From NCBI RefSeq assembly GCF_022748595.1, contig NZ_JALDSX010000031.1, positions 1-40,808 of the forward strand: a DNA stretch of 40,808 nucleotides, in the 5' to 3' direction. The DNA is from Brevibacterium sp. ZH18 (GTDB lineage: Bacteria; Actinomycetota; Actinomycetes; Actinomycetales; Brevibacteriaceae). Under the pieces are notes generated by a model. The model did not search any database, was not told the origin of the DNA, and was given only the letters and a program-made list of their open reading frames with translations. Positions 16,145 through 24,083 of this stretch are shown one piece after another; position 1 is the first letter of the stretch, and each line of letters starts with the position of its first letter. Position numbers and translations under genes: made by a program.

Positions 16145-17446
16145 TCAGCCCAGTCGGCCCCAGGTCTCGGGCAGGCGGGTGATGAAGATGAGGACGAGAA
16201 CGATCACGGCGCAGATGGTCATGTAGTAACCGGGTGCGGTGTTGACGCCGGTGACGTCGACGAGCCAGGTGCCGACGAACGGTGCAGTTCCACCCAGGAG
16301 CGCGTAGGAGATGTTGTAGCTGATCGCCGCCGAGGTGAAGCGGGTCTTCGTGGAGAAGCGTTCACAGAAGAAGGTGTAGCAGCCACCGCCGTAGCAGCAC
16401 AGGGAGATGACGAAGATCGTCTGCCCGAGGAATGCCAGACCCATGTTCCCGCTGGTCACCAACCCGAACGCGGGAATAGAGGTGACGGCCAGGAGGATGG
16501 AGCCGGCGACGAGCATCGGCTTACGCCCGACCCTGTCGCTGATAGCTCCGGCGATGGGCAGGAAGATCGTGTAGCTGGCCATGGCGATCGCGTTGGTCAG
16601 CAGCGACTGCTCGCGGCTGAGGTCGCCGGCGGTCTGAATGTAGGTGACGAAGTACGCGGAGAGCATGTAGAAGCCCAGCGCGGTCAGCCCCAGAACGAAG
16701 AAGACCTGGAGCATGCCCGCCCAGTTCTCGCGGAACGATTCGCGGATGGGGCTGAATTCCTTCGGGCGTTCCGCGGCGGTCTTCTTGAACAGCTCGGACT
16801 CATCGGTCCGCGACCTGATCCACAGACCCACAGCTGAGAGCGGCAGGGCGAGGAGGAAGGGAAGGCGCCAACCCCAGGAGTCGAAGGACGCATCGCTCAT
16901 CACGGTCGAAAGCAGAAGGATAAGGCCGCCAGCGAAGACCGAGGGCAGTGCAGTTGCCGCGAGGGTGATGTTGATCCACAGGCCGCGCTTCTCCACCGGA
17001 GCATGTTCGTAGACGAAGGAGGGCCCGCCGACCGATTCGCCGCCTGCGGAGAAACCCTGGCCCAGTCGGGCGATGATGAGCAGGATGGGTGCGAACCAGC
17101 CGATCTGGTCGAAGCCAGGCAGAATGCCGATGAGCGCCGTGCAGCAGCCGACGAGGAAGATCGTGATCGTCAGGGTCTTGCGCCTGCCGACCTTGTCGCC
17201 GAGGGCGCCGAAGAACAGTCCGCCCAGGGGCCGCATGACGAAGGCGACGCCGAAGGTGGCGAAGATGATGAGCAGTCCGGTGACTTTGTCGCCGTCGGGG
17301 AAGAAGTACTCGGAGAGGATGACCGCCGAGAGCCCGTAGAGCGTGAAGTCGTAGAACTCGACGAATTGGCCGATGCTGCCGCCGACCAGCACTTTCTTCT
17401 GCATGCTCGTGGTTTTGCCGGTCTGCTTCATCTGTGTCGCTGACAT
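16145..17446 (-). CDS. MFS transporter, metabolite:H+ symporter type
   Basis: A 433-residue MHS-subfamily major facilitator. Marks are GGSIGQFVEFYDFTLYGL at TM1, RPLGGLFFGALGDKVGRRKT in loop 2-3 and RLGQGFSAGGESVGGPSFVYEHAP around TM4. Twelve hydrophobic segments are visible. The ATG at 17446 is preceded by GAGGGAG; a TTG one codon upstream is less likely. It heads the leftward series with the M20 hydrolase 74 bp downstream, so it presumably imports the compound that the hydrolase and amidases degrade. The LysR gene upstream points the same way. It is only a distant relative of the transporter at 1377, so the two should not share a substrate by default. Confidence 0.92.
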   Translation of the reverse strand: MSATQMKQTGKTTSMQKKVLVGGSIGQFVEFYDFTLYGLSAVILSEYFFPDGDKVTGLLIIFATFGVAFVMRPLGGLFFGALGDKVGRRKTLTITIFLVGCCTALIGILPGFDQIGWFAPILLIIARLGQGFSAGGESVGGPSFVYEHAPVEKRGLWINITLAATALPSVFAGGLILLLSTVMSDASFDSWGWRLPFLLALPLSAVGLWIRSRTDESELFKKTAAERPKEFSPIRESFRENWAGMLQVFFVLGLTALGFYMLSAYFVTYIQTAGDLSREQSLLTNAIAMASYTIFLPIAGAISDRVGRKPMLVAGSILLAVTSIPAFGLVTSGNMGLAFLGQTIFVISLCCYGGGCYTFFCERFSTKTRFTSAAISYNISYALLGGTAPFVGTWLVDVTGVNTAPGYYMTICAVIVLVLIFITRLPETWGRLG

Positions 17447-17560
17447 CAATGCTCCCTCGCTGCGTCATCGTGTGGGAACCATTGTTGCGTCCTGCGTCAC
17501 ATCAGTCCAACAGATAATCTTTAGTCCCGGCATTCATTTAATCTATGAGGCGGCGACACC

Positions 17561-17607
17561 GCAGACGCTGCAGACACTGCAGTCGGCGCAGTCGGCGCAG
17601 TCGGCGC
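17561..17607. repeat. 9-bp tandem repeat after the LysR gene
   Basis: Period-nine array GCAGACGCT, GCAGACACT, then GCAGTCGGC three times, with GCGGACACC and GCACCGGCA as decayed units up to the stop codon of the leftward LysR gene at 17625. It sits immediately 3' of that gene. Confidence 0.7.
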
Positions 17608-17624
17608 GGACACCGCACCGGCAG

Positions 17625-18551
17625 TTAGTCGACGGAGCGCAGAATCTCCCTGGCCAGTTCGCTGAACGCTCGGGCTCGTCGGCTCAGACGCAGCTCCTTG
17701 GGCCAGACCATGGACAGGTCGATGGTCGGGAACTCATCGAGCAACGGCACGTCGACCGTCATCGATCCGATGTACGTTCCCGACGACACGCTCTGGCTCA
17801 GCAGCGAGTATCCATGCCCCATCGCCACGAACGACCGCACAGTTTCGTAGCCGGAGAAGCGGTGCCGCACCTTCGGCACGATGCCCGCGATGCGGAAGAG
17901 CTCATCGTAATACTGCCAAGAGAAGGGCAGGTCGAGCTGAATGTAGTTCTCCTCGGCGAGTTCACGCAGATGGATCGGCTGCGGTTTCGCTCCACCCCCG
18001 CCGAGGCGGTGGTCAAGAGAGACGAGAACGTGCGGTTCCACGACGTCGATGAGAAACGAATCGAAGCGATCGGTCAGTCCCAGCGTGTAGGTCAGGGCGA
18101 TGTCGCATTCGCCGGCGATCACGGCTCGTTGCAGGTCGAAGAGGTCGGCTTCGAGATAGTTGACCCGCACCCCGGGGTAGCGCTTCTCGAATTCGGCATG
18201 GATGAGCGGCAGGCGGGTCGGCGCGATCGGGGAGAACACCCCGACGGTGAGTTCACCGCTGAGCGAGCTCGCCAGTCCATGGGCGGTTTCGCCCAGAGCG
18301 TCGGAAGATTCGAGGAACGGACCGACCTCGGAGAGGAAGCGTCGACCGGCAGGCGAGAGCACAACGGAGCGGTTCTTCTGCCGGATGAACAGGTCGATGC
18401 CCAGAGTCCGCTCGAGCTGGGCCATCGCCGTGGAGATCGCCGACTGCGTGACGTTGAGGCGTTTGGACGCTTCGGTCATGCTCTCGCGGCGAGCGACCTC
18501 TTGGAAGTACCGCAGCTGGACGAGAGTGAAATCGAGGGCCATAGGTGCCAT
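17625..18551 (-). CDS. LysR-family transcriptional regulator
   Basis: A 308-residue LysR regulator. The helix-turn-helix is FTLVQLRYFQEVARRESMTE followed by NVTQSAISTAMAQLERTLGI. The effector domain includes LTVGVFSPIAPTRLP and MGHGYSLLSQSV, as in the LysR/CysB-like fold. Start choice: ATG at 18551 has GGAG seven bases upstream; ATGs at 18554 and 18542 are close alternatives, and the longer reading to 18638 is Arg/Pro-rich and unlikely. It lies upstream of, and in the same direction as, the MFS-M20-amidase series and is its likely regulator. The opposite neighbour is the DUF222 gene, divergent by 255 bp. Confidence 0.9.
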   Translation of the reverse strand: MAPMALDFTLVQLRYFQEVARRESMTEASKRLNVTQSAISTAMAQLERTLGIDLFIRQKNRSVVLSPAGRRFLSEVGPFLESSDALGETAHGLASSLSGELTVGVFSPIAPTRLPLIHAEFEKRYPGVRVNYLEADLFDLQRAVIAGECDIALTYTLGLTDRFDSFLIDVVEPHVLVSLDHRLGGGGAKPQPIHLRELAEENYIQLDLPFSWQYYDELFRIAGIVPKVRHRFSGYETVRSFVAMGHGYSLLSQSVSSGTYIGSMTVDVPLLDEFPTIDLSMVWPKELRLSRRARAFSELAREILRSVD

Positions 18552-18736
18552 CATCTCACTCCATGGTGGGCGCCATTTCCGCACCCGCACAGCAGCGAGC
18601 GGCGATCTCATTCGCCCCAAGGCAACGGGTGCCCGCACCCTGATCCGCGTCAGGACCCTTGACCGAGCTCTCCCACCTGAACGAATCGAATATTACCGAA
18701 TATTCGGCCAGCAATCGAAACTTATAGGTTTTCCTA

Positions 18737-18766
18737 TTGCATTACAGTCGAATAGAGACGTATAAT
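18737..18766 (+). promoter_or_regulatory. Promoter of the DUF222/HNH gene
   Basis: TTGCAT (18737-18742) and a perfect TATAAT (18761-18766) are separated by 18 bp in an AT-rich island. Transcription would start near 18773, 34 bases before the ATG. A consensus -10 is notable in such GC-rich DNA. Confidence 0.65.
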
Positions 18767-18806
18767 TAGAACAAGGATCCATCAACGATGATCGGAACTC
18801 ACAGCT

Positions 18807-20858
18807 ATGACTGTCACCCCGAACCGCAAGCGGCAGAAGGCAGGACCACACGCCAGCGGCGCGAATCCTGCCTCGCCCGCGGATACCGGCGTGAGCACGG
18901 GCGCTATTCCCTCTACCCTCAGCGAACAGCTCAAGTCGGCCGGGCTGGACCTTACCGGCCACAAACTGGCTGAGGTCTTCAATGCCCTGGACCCAGTGCC
19001 GATGGTCGACACAGACGATGCCGATGATGCCCCGGCTGCTGATTGCACTGAGGCCGCCTCTGGTGCTGTGCCCGCCAGCGGTGCTGTGCCCGAAACCGAC
19101 GACGACAACGCGACCGACACTGCACACGGCAGCGATATAGCGACCGGCAGCGACAACGACAACGACAACGACAGCAGTATGACGCCGCCCGCGCTCGAAG
19201 CTGCGCCAACGGCGTCTTCCGACGGCGCTCCCGCTGACACCGACAGCCCCGAGGCAGACAGCGAGGCTGCGGACCATCGATCCTCACCCCACCCTCTGCT
19301 GACCAATGAGATCTGGAACGATCTCGCCAAGTTCGCACCCGAGGTCACCGACAGCATCACTGCTCTCTTGTCACTCGACGAAGAGCTGCGCACCTTTGAT
19401 CGCCCCATGGGACCGACCCAAGCCCTGCATCTCATCGACGGAGCCGAAGCCGTCACTCGAGTCAGTGAAGCACTGTCCACGCTGGCGCTATCTGTCTACG
19501 AACGAGTCGGCACCCCGACCGACAGCGGCGCCAAAGACACTCAGTCACTGATCCAGAGCCGGCTCAACCTGACCAGACGCGAAGCGAAACGGAGAGCCTC
19601 GCTGGCGAAGAACCTCGGCGGACGAGTGACTACCGAGGGCCAGGCGCTCCCGCCGCTGTGCCCTGTTGTGGCGGACAAGCTTCACGACGGGTCGCTGTCC
19701 TCCGGCCAGGTCGCTGTCATCGAAGAGTGCCTCAGCAAACTGCCCGAGTGGGTCGACCCCGACGTTCGTACCAAGGTGGAATCTGACCTTGTCGGCTACG
19801 CGCCGACGGTGGCGGTCAATGACCTGCGCGACATCTTCCGCCGTGCGCTTGCCCACATCGACCCCGATGGCGCTGCACCCAAGGACCCAAATGACCGGAC
19901 AATGTACTTCGTTAATGCTCGCCCCAAGCAGAACGGCGACTGGAAGATCGAAGGTCTGCTCGACCCTGCTGCAGGATCAGAACTCCACGGACTGCTGACC
20001 TCACGAATTGAATCAGCCGACGAACTGACCGCGGGAGTCTCCGGGATCAGCAGAAATGACAAAGACGCTGCATTCACCCCCAACTCAGGTCCGATACATG
20101 CCCCTGGGCAGGAGCAGTTCGAGATCTTCGACTCCGTGCTCACCGGCGATCGCCTCGACGCACCGTCCTGGGCAGTCGTCGACGCAACGAAGATCCCCAT
20201 CACCGACACGCAGATCGCCGCCGGTCACGGCATCCGAGAAGACGGCAGTACAGTGAACCTCATCAGCGAACAGCCCACCGCTCGCAATTGGATCTACGAG
20301 CGCTTCGCGACCCTGATCTCTCGCATCAGCATGAAGGAAGCGGAAAAGGGCTCACCCTATGCTCTGGTCATCACTGCTAAGGCCGAGGATCTCGCCAACA
20401 ACACCGGAGAAGGTACCACCGGAGCCGGTGATCGCATTCCGATCGAGGAACTGACGAATCGCGGCCTCAACGGCAGAGTGTTCTTCCACTTGATGGACAA
20501 AAAGGCGAGAACGGTGGACGTGAAGACTGAGAATCGTTTCGCCAACAAGAAGCAGGTCGCCATCATCACGGCACGGGATCGAGGGTGTACCTTTCCAGGC
20601 TGTGACTCTCCGCCCGGATGGTGCGATGTGAACCATGTGGTCCCGCACAGTCAGGGCGGAAAGACAGATATCAACAACATGAGTCTGGCATGCTCGGCCC
20701 ACCACCACCTCTTGGATCGCTCTGGCTGGGAGATGAGGATGCTCGTCGACGGTCGTCCGGCATGGGTGCCGCCTGCCAGCATCGATCCTGCGCGGAGGCC
20801 CATCCTGCATTCCAGATTCCTGGCCCAGGACATCATCGAAACTCTCTTCGACGAATAG
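18807..20858 (+). CDS. DUF222 and HNH-endonuclease domain protein (13E12-type)
   Basis: A 683-residue protein of the actinobacterial DUF222-HNH group (REP13E12-like). Residues 1-45 are basic and polar. About 50-155 is an acidic low-complexity linker rich in Asp, Ala, Ser and Thr with short internal duplications (SGAVP twice, DND runs). About 170-480 is the alpha-helical DUF222 domain. The C-terminal HNH nuclease spans residues 594-640: CTFPGC, WCDVNHVVPHSQGG, NMSLACSAHHHLLDRSGW, giving the zinc cysteines and the His-Asn-His core. The ATG at 18807 lacks a good ribosome site but fits the promoter upstream. The biological role of this family is not established; copies are often numerous and repeat-like in a genome. 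The acidic insert is unusually long. Confidence 0.9.
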   Translation: MTVTPNRKRQKAGPHASGANPASPADTGVSTGAIPSTLSEQLKSAGLDLTGHKLAEVFNALDPVPMVDTDDADDAPAADCTEAASGAVPASGAVPETDDDNATDTAHGSDIATGSDNDNDNDSSMTPPALEAAPTASSDGAPADTDSPEADSEAADHRSSPHPLLTNEIWNDLAKFAPEVTDSITALLSLDEELRTFDRPMGPTQALHLIDGAEAVTRVSEALSTLALSVYERVGTPTDSGAKDTQSLIQSRLNLTRREAKRRASLAKNLGGRVTTEGQALPPLCPVVADKLHDGSLSSGQVAVIEECLSKLPEWVDPDVRTKVESDLVGYAPTVAVNDLRDIFRRALAHIDPDGAAPKDPNDRTMYFVNARPKQNGDWKIEGLLDPAAGSELHGLLTSRIESADELTAGVSGISRNDKDAAFTPNSGPIHAPGQEQFEIFDSVLTGDRLDAPSWAVVDATKIPITDTQIAAGHGIREDGSTVNLISEQPTARNWIYERFATLISRISMKEAEKGSPYALVITAKAEDLANNTGEGTTGAGDRIPIEELTNRGLNGRVFFHLMDKKARTVDVKTENRFANKKQVAIITARDRGCTFPGCDSPPGWCDVNHVVPHSQGGKTDINNMSLACSAHHHLLDRSGWEMRMLVDGRPAWVPPASIDPARRPILHSRFLAQDIIETLFDE

Positions 20859-20865
20859 TCGCGCC

Positions 20866-20901
20866 AGCATCAGCATCAGCATCAGCATCAGCATCAACAT
20901 C
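20866..20901. repeat. 6-bp microsatellite after the DUF222 gene
   Basis: Five copies of AGCATC followed by AACATC, beginning eight bases after the stop codon. A further AGCAC trails it. No coding or structural role is visible. Confidence 0.85.
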
Positions 20902-20908
20902 AGCACAG

Positions 20909-20988
20909 GATGAGAACGCCTCAGCCCGGATGAGTACGCCTCAGCTCGGATGAGTGCACCTCAGCCCGTATGAGTGCGCCATGAACTC
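20909..20988. repeat. 20-bp tandem repeat before lgt
   Basis: GATGAGAACGCCTCAGCCCG (20909-20928), GATGAGTACGCCTCAGCTCG (20929-20948), GATGAGTGCACCTCAGCCCG (20949-20968) and a partial TATGAGTGCGCC (20969-20980). Each unit has a TGAG core. It lies between the DUF222 gene and lgt and could be read as spacing DNA or as protein-binding repeats; nothing decides this. Confidence 0.8.
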
Positions 20989-21030
20989 GACCCGCACGCT
21001 GCCGAATAACCGATTCACATGGGTGCGAAA

Positions 21031-21043
21031 TAGACTGAAGCCA
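21031..21043 (+). promoter_or_regulatory. Putative -10 box giving a leaderless lgt mRNA
   Basis: TAGACT (21031-21036) ends six bases before the lgt ATG, so the predicted start site is the A of the ATG (21043). There is no ribosome-binding site before the ATG, which fits a leaderless transcript. No convincing -35 was seen. Confidence 0.4.
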
Positions 21044-21966
21044 TGCCAGTAGCACTTGTGACCTTCGATGCAGCCTCAATGCCCCACGACATCTCGGCGG
21101 CAATCCCCAGTCCGAGTGTCTCCAGCTTCCATCTGGGGCCGCTGACGATCCACTTCTACGCGCTGTGCATCCTCGCCGGAATCGTCATCGCCATCGTGCT
21201 CACAAACCATCGGCTGACCAGGCGCGGCGTGCCCGAGTGGCAGGTTCTCGACATCGCGACACTGGCAGTGCCGCTGGCCATCGTCTGCGCGCGGATCTAT
21301 CACGTCATCACGCACTACACCGACTACTTCGGCCCCGGCCGCAACCCGTGGAACATCTTCGAACCCGGATCCGTGTGGGCGATCTGGGAGGGCGGAATCG
21401 CGATCTTCGGAGCACTGCTCGGCGGTGTTCTGGGCGCGTGGATCATGTGCCGCAGGTTCGGCATCAGACTCACGGCTCTCCTTGATGCACTGGCGCCCGG
21501 TGTCATCCTCGCCCAGGCTTGCGGACGGTTCGGCAACTGGTTCAACCAGGAGCTCTTCGGCATGCCGACGACGCTTCCCTGGGGATTGGAAATCGATCCG
21601 AGCAATCCGAACTTCCCGGCGGGCCTGCCCGCTGACACACTATTCCATCCGACGTTCCTCTATGAGGTCATCTGGAACAGCCTCGGCTGCCTGGTCCTGC
21701 TCTGGCTGGGTCGCCACCTGTTCTTCCAGTGGGGACGCCTCTTCGGCATGTACCTCGTCTGGTACGGCGCCGGCCGCATCGTGTGGGAGTCCATCCGCCT
21801 CGACCCGAGCTTCGTCGTCCTCGGTCTGCGCACCAACGTGTGGGCAGCGATCGGAGCCGTGACCCTGGGCCTGCTCATCATCCTCATTCAGAGGCTGCGG
21901 CACCCCGGACCTGAGGAATCGCCGTTCCTCACAGGCCGTGAACCCAAGCCGGAGCTTGCTGACTGA
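21043..21966 (+). CDS. lgt: Prolipoprotein diacylglyceryl transferase
   Basis: A 307-residue integral membrane enzyme that moves diacylglycerol from phosphatidylglycerol to the lipobox cysteine of prolipoproteins, the first step of lipoprotein maturation. The Lgt signature GRFGNWFNQELFG (about residues 165-177) is intact and contains the conserved arginine and Asn residues. Further matches are LGPLTIHFYALCILAGI near the N-terminus, EGGIAIFGALLGG, HPTFLYEVIWN and the late arginine motif YLVWYGAGRIVWESIRLDPS. About seven membrane segments are visible and length is normal. The ATG at 21043 is used because it fits a leaderless start; ATG 21079 would still keep the core. It stands alone, not in the trp-lgt context seen in some actinobacteria. 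Confidence 0.95.
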   Translation: MPVALVTFDAASMPHDISAAIPSPSVSSFHLGPLTIHFYALCILAGIVIAIVLTNHRLTRRGVPEWQVLDIATLAVPLAIVCARIYHVITHYTDYFGPGRNPWNIFEPGSVWAIWEGGIAIFGALLGGVLGAWIMCRRFGIRLTALLDALAPGVILAQACGRFGNWFNQELFGMPTTLPWGLEIDPSNPNFPAGLPADTLFHPTFLYEVIWNSLGCLVLLWLGRHLFFQWGRLFGMYLVWYGAGRIVWESIRLDPSFVVLGLRTNVWAAIGAVTLGLLIILIQRLRHPGPEESPFLTGREPKPELAD

Positions 21967-21975
21967 GCTCGCTGA

Positions 21976-22011
21976 CCGAGCAAATCTCGCAGACCGAGCA
22001 AATCTCGCAGA
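21976..22011. repeat. 18-bp tandem repeat after lgt
   Basis: CCGAGCAAATCTCGCAGA occurs twice without mismatch (21976-21993 and 21994-22011). The preceding GCTGACTGAGCT around the stop codon looks like a decayed unit. Confidence 0.8.
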
Positions 22012-22106
22012 CCCCAGCCAACGACGGGCCTCTCACCTATCACTGCGGGCGGCAGACCCCAGCCGACGACGGGCCACTCCCCCATCGCTGCGGGCTGCAG
22101 ACCCCC
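22007..22106. repeat. 45-bp tandem repeat between lgt and the aminotransferase
   Basis: Units at 22007-22051 and 22052-22096 begin GCAGACCCCAGCC and share ACGACGGGCC and CTGCGGGC cores; a third, partial unit starts at 22097. It overlaps the end of the 18-bp array. Confidence 0.75.
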
Positions 22107-22146
22107 GTCATAGTGGACGCGCGTTCGTCATAGTAGACACGCGTTC
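22107..22146. repeat. 20-bp tandem repeat just 3' of the aminotransferase gene
   Basis: GTCATAGTGGACGCGCGTTC (22107-22126) and GTCATAGTAGACACGCGTTC (22127-22146), 18 of 20 identical. With the two arrays to its left it makes a 170-bp repeat-only spacer between lgt and a convergent gene. Confidence 0.8.
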
Positions 22147-22152
22147 GACCCC

Positions 22153-23343
22153 TCACCCGATCCAGTCGCGCAGCTTACCCAGCCCCTCGGTGATGTCGTC
22201 CTCGCCGATGCCCGAATAGGCCAACCGAATATAGCTGCGGTCCTCCCACTCCTGTTTGCGGCCGAAGTGCTCGCGCGTGCAGAAGGAGACTCCCGTGTTG
22301 TGCAGCGCCTCGGTGGAAAATTCGGACAGCGTCGCGATCCCCTTGGTCGCCATCGCCTCGGTGACGTCGGGGAAGACGTAGAACGTCGACCCTGGAGTCG
22401 CCACGCTCATGCCTGGGATCGAGTTGATGATCGAACACGTGGCGTCACGACGCTTGCGCAGCACTTCGAGCATCCGACCAACTTCGTCCTGCGGTCCTTG
22501 CAGAGCGGCGATGCCAGCCCATTGGACGTAGTGGGTGGTGCACGATTCGTCGTTGGTATTCAGCGTCGAAATCACCTCGGCGATCTCACGCGGGGCCACC
22601 GCACAACCCAACCGTGACCCGGTCATCGCGAATTTCTTGCTGAACGTGTAGAGGATGACGGTGCGCTCGCGCATGCCGTCCAGCGCGGCGATGGACTTCG
22701 AACGTCCCTTGTAGCGCATCTCAAAATAGGCTTCGTCGGAGAGGACCCAGAGGTCGAACTCCTGTGCGATCGCCGCGATTGCTTCGCGTTCGGCCTCGGT
22801 CGATTCCGCCGAGATCGGGTTCTGCAGGTCGTTGTAGATGATGGCCACGGTCTTGTCATCGATCGACGCCCGCAGGTGGTCGAGGTCGATGGCAAACCCA
22901 TCGTCGGTGGGCACATACCGGTACGGCAGGGCCGTCCCGCCGAGGTATTCGATCTGGGATTCGTAGATCGGGAACCCGGGGCTGGGGTAGAGCACGCCCG
23001 CGCCGGGGTCCATGACGGCTTGGAGGAATTTCGTGATGACCGGCTTGCCGCCGGTCGTGACGACCACCTCGGCGGGGTCGATCGACATGCCACGTCGTTT
23101 CCCGACATCGTCCGCCAGGGCCGCGCGCAGCTCCGGAATTCCGGGGCCCGGGCAGTAGCCGGTCTTGCCATCCCGGATCGCTTTGTCCATCGCTTCGACG
23201 ATGTGGGGCGCCATGGGGAAATTGAGATCGCCGAGGTGGAAGGGATAGACCTCGTTGCCGGGGGCTTTCCATTCGGCGGCGTCCTGGGCGACCCGGAACG
23301 AGGTCTCGGTGCCCAGGTGATCCAAGCGGCGAGCAGTCTTCAT
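22153..23343 (-). CDS. Pyridoxal-phosphate aminotransferase, class I/II
   Basis: A 396-residue fold-type I PLP enzyme. The Schiff-base lysine is K236 in YTFSKKFAMTGSRLG, with D203 in LSDEAY binding the pyridine nitrogen and a C-terminal arginine in SYIRLAYSG for the substrate carboxylate. The usual NPxNPTG loop reads NDLQNPISAE (from N171), a small departure. The ATG at 23343 is preceded by AAGGAG and gives the family N-terminus. It is 168 bp from a leftward cupin gene upstream. The neighbourhood (cupin, FAD amine oxidase, second aminotransferase) suggests degradation of an amine or amino acid. The amino donor cannot be told; aspartate/tyrosine-type activity is usual for relatives. Confidence 0.92.
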   Translation of the reverse strand: MKTARRLDHLGTETSFRVAQDAAEWKAPGNEVYPFHLGDLNFPMAPHIVEAMDKAIRDGKTGYCPGPGIPELRAALADDVGKRRGMSIDPAEVVVTTGGKPVITKFLQAVMDPGAGVLYPSPGFPIYESQIEYLGGTALPYRYVPTDDGFAIDLDHLRASIDDKTVAIIYNDLQNPISAESTEAEREAIAAIAQEFDLWVLSDEAYFEMRYKGRSKSIAALDGMRERTVILYTFSKKFAMTGSRLGCAVAPREIAEVISTLNTNDESCTTHYVQWAGIAALQGPQDEVGRMLEVLRKRRDATCSIINSIPGMSVATPGSTFYVFPDVTEAMATKGIATLSEFSTEALHNTGVSFCTREHFGRKQEWEDRSYIRLAYSGIGEDDITEGLGKLRDWIG

Positions 23344-23511
23344 TGTCGGCTCCTTCAAACAGGTGGGATGTCTGCGGTCCGACGTCCTCATCCGAGACGG
23401 CATCGACGTCCTGATCCGAAGCGAAGCAGCGACGGAATCAGCGACCGTACTTCACACGATAGAGGACGTGGTCAACGTTGGGCAGACGTGTTCAACTGTC
23501 GCCGGAGGCGA

Positions 23512-23943
23512 TCACTCCTCACCAGGAGCGATGAACAGCTTCCTCAGTGGCCCTTCGTCGACGTACCAGCGAGTCTTCATTCCGTCCTCGAGGCGGACCA
23601 GTGCGCCCGGCGAGAGCTCAATCGGCGGCAGATCCGGTTCGTCGAATTCGATGCGGCCGGTGCCGCTGATGACGAGGAATACCTCGTCGCCCTCGACGTC
23701 GCGCATGGCGCCGGCGCTCATCTCCCACAGTCCGTAGTCGGCTCCGGCGATCGAGCCGAGTTCAGTGAAGGCTGTGGTTGCGTCCGCGAAGGCTGTGGTT
23801 GCGTCGGCGGGCGAGGCGCCTGAACCTGGCTCGGCAGCCGCGCCATCCGTCGCCGAGGCCGTGGCACCGACCCGCTGCCAGTCCTCGATGGGTTCGTGGT
23901 CGAGAGGGAAATCGTGGGTGCGAATTGGCTCCATTGCGCTCAT
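23512..23943 (-). CDS. Cupin-domain protein, DUF861 (PF05899-like)
   Basis: A 143-residue single-domain cupin. Residues 65-140 match the DUF861/ureidoglycine-aminohydrolase-like cupin pattern: YGLWEMSAGAMRDVEGDEVF, LVISGTGRIEF, ELSPGALVRLEDGMKTRWYV and RKLFI. Such proteins are often encoded beside DAO-type oxidases and aminotransferases in polyamine or amino-acid catabolic loci, as here, but their reaction is rarely known. Several usual metal-binding histidines of cupins are absent, so metal binding is doubtful. Residues 30-58 form a low-complexity Ala/Thr/Ser/Gly linker containing a duplicated seven-residue unit. The ATG at 23943 is divergent from the FAD oxidoreductase gene. Confidence 0.85.
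   Translation of the reverse strand: MSAMEPIRTHDFPLDHEPIEDWQRVGATASATDGAAAEPGSGASPADATTAFADATTAFTELGSIAGADYGLWEMSAGAMRDVEGDEVFLVISGTGRIEFDEPDLPPIELSPGALVRLEDGMKTRWYVDEGPLRKLFIAPGEE
23767..23808. repeat. 21-bp in-frame tandem repeat in the cupin gene
   Basis: Two 21-bp units (23767-23787 and 23788-23808) differ at one base and encode a repeated ADATTAF on the minus strand. The frame is preserved. Confidence 0.75.
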
Positions 23944-24009
23944 GAAATGAGTGTATCCAGAACCCCACTCCTCCAGGCGATGGCACCCATGGAATCAGAG
24001 CCGGTCGTC

Positions 24010-24083
24010 ACTGATTTCATATGGCAATACGCAACCCCGCAACCATTTACTTAGCTCTTGGCGTGGGATAGAACTGATTTCAT
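24010..24083. repeat. 11-bp direct repeat at the FAD oxidoreductase start
   Basis: ACTGATTTCAT occurs at 24010-24020 and again at 24073-24083, where it includes the first two bases of the oxidoreductase ATG. The 63-bp period is six helical turns. It may be an operator pair or a remnant of a start-region duplication. Confidence 0.5.

Noticed and set aside
20866..20988. Possible CRISPR array
   Set aside because: The units are contiguous tandem repeats without unique spacers, and no cas gene is in the window.
24021..24071. A 16-codon leader-like frame (MAIRNPATIYLALGVG) before the FAD oxidoreductase
   Set aside because: It lacks a ribosome site, has no attenuator hairpin and no run of regulatory codons. 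Chance is the simpler explanation.
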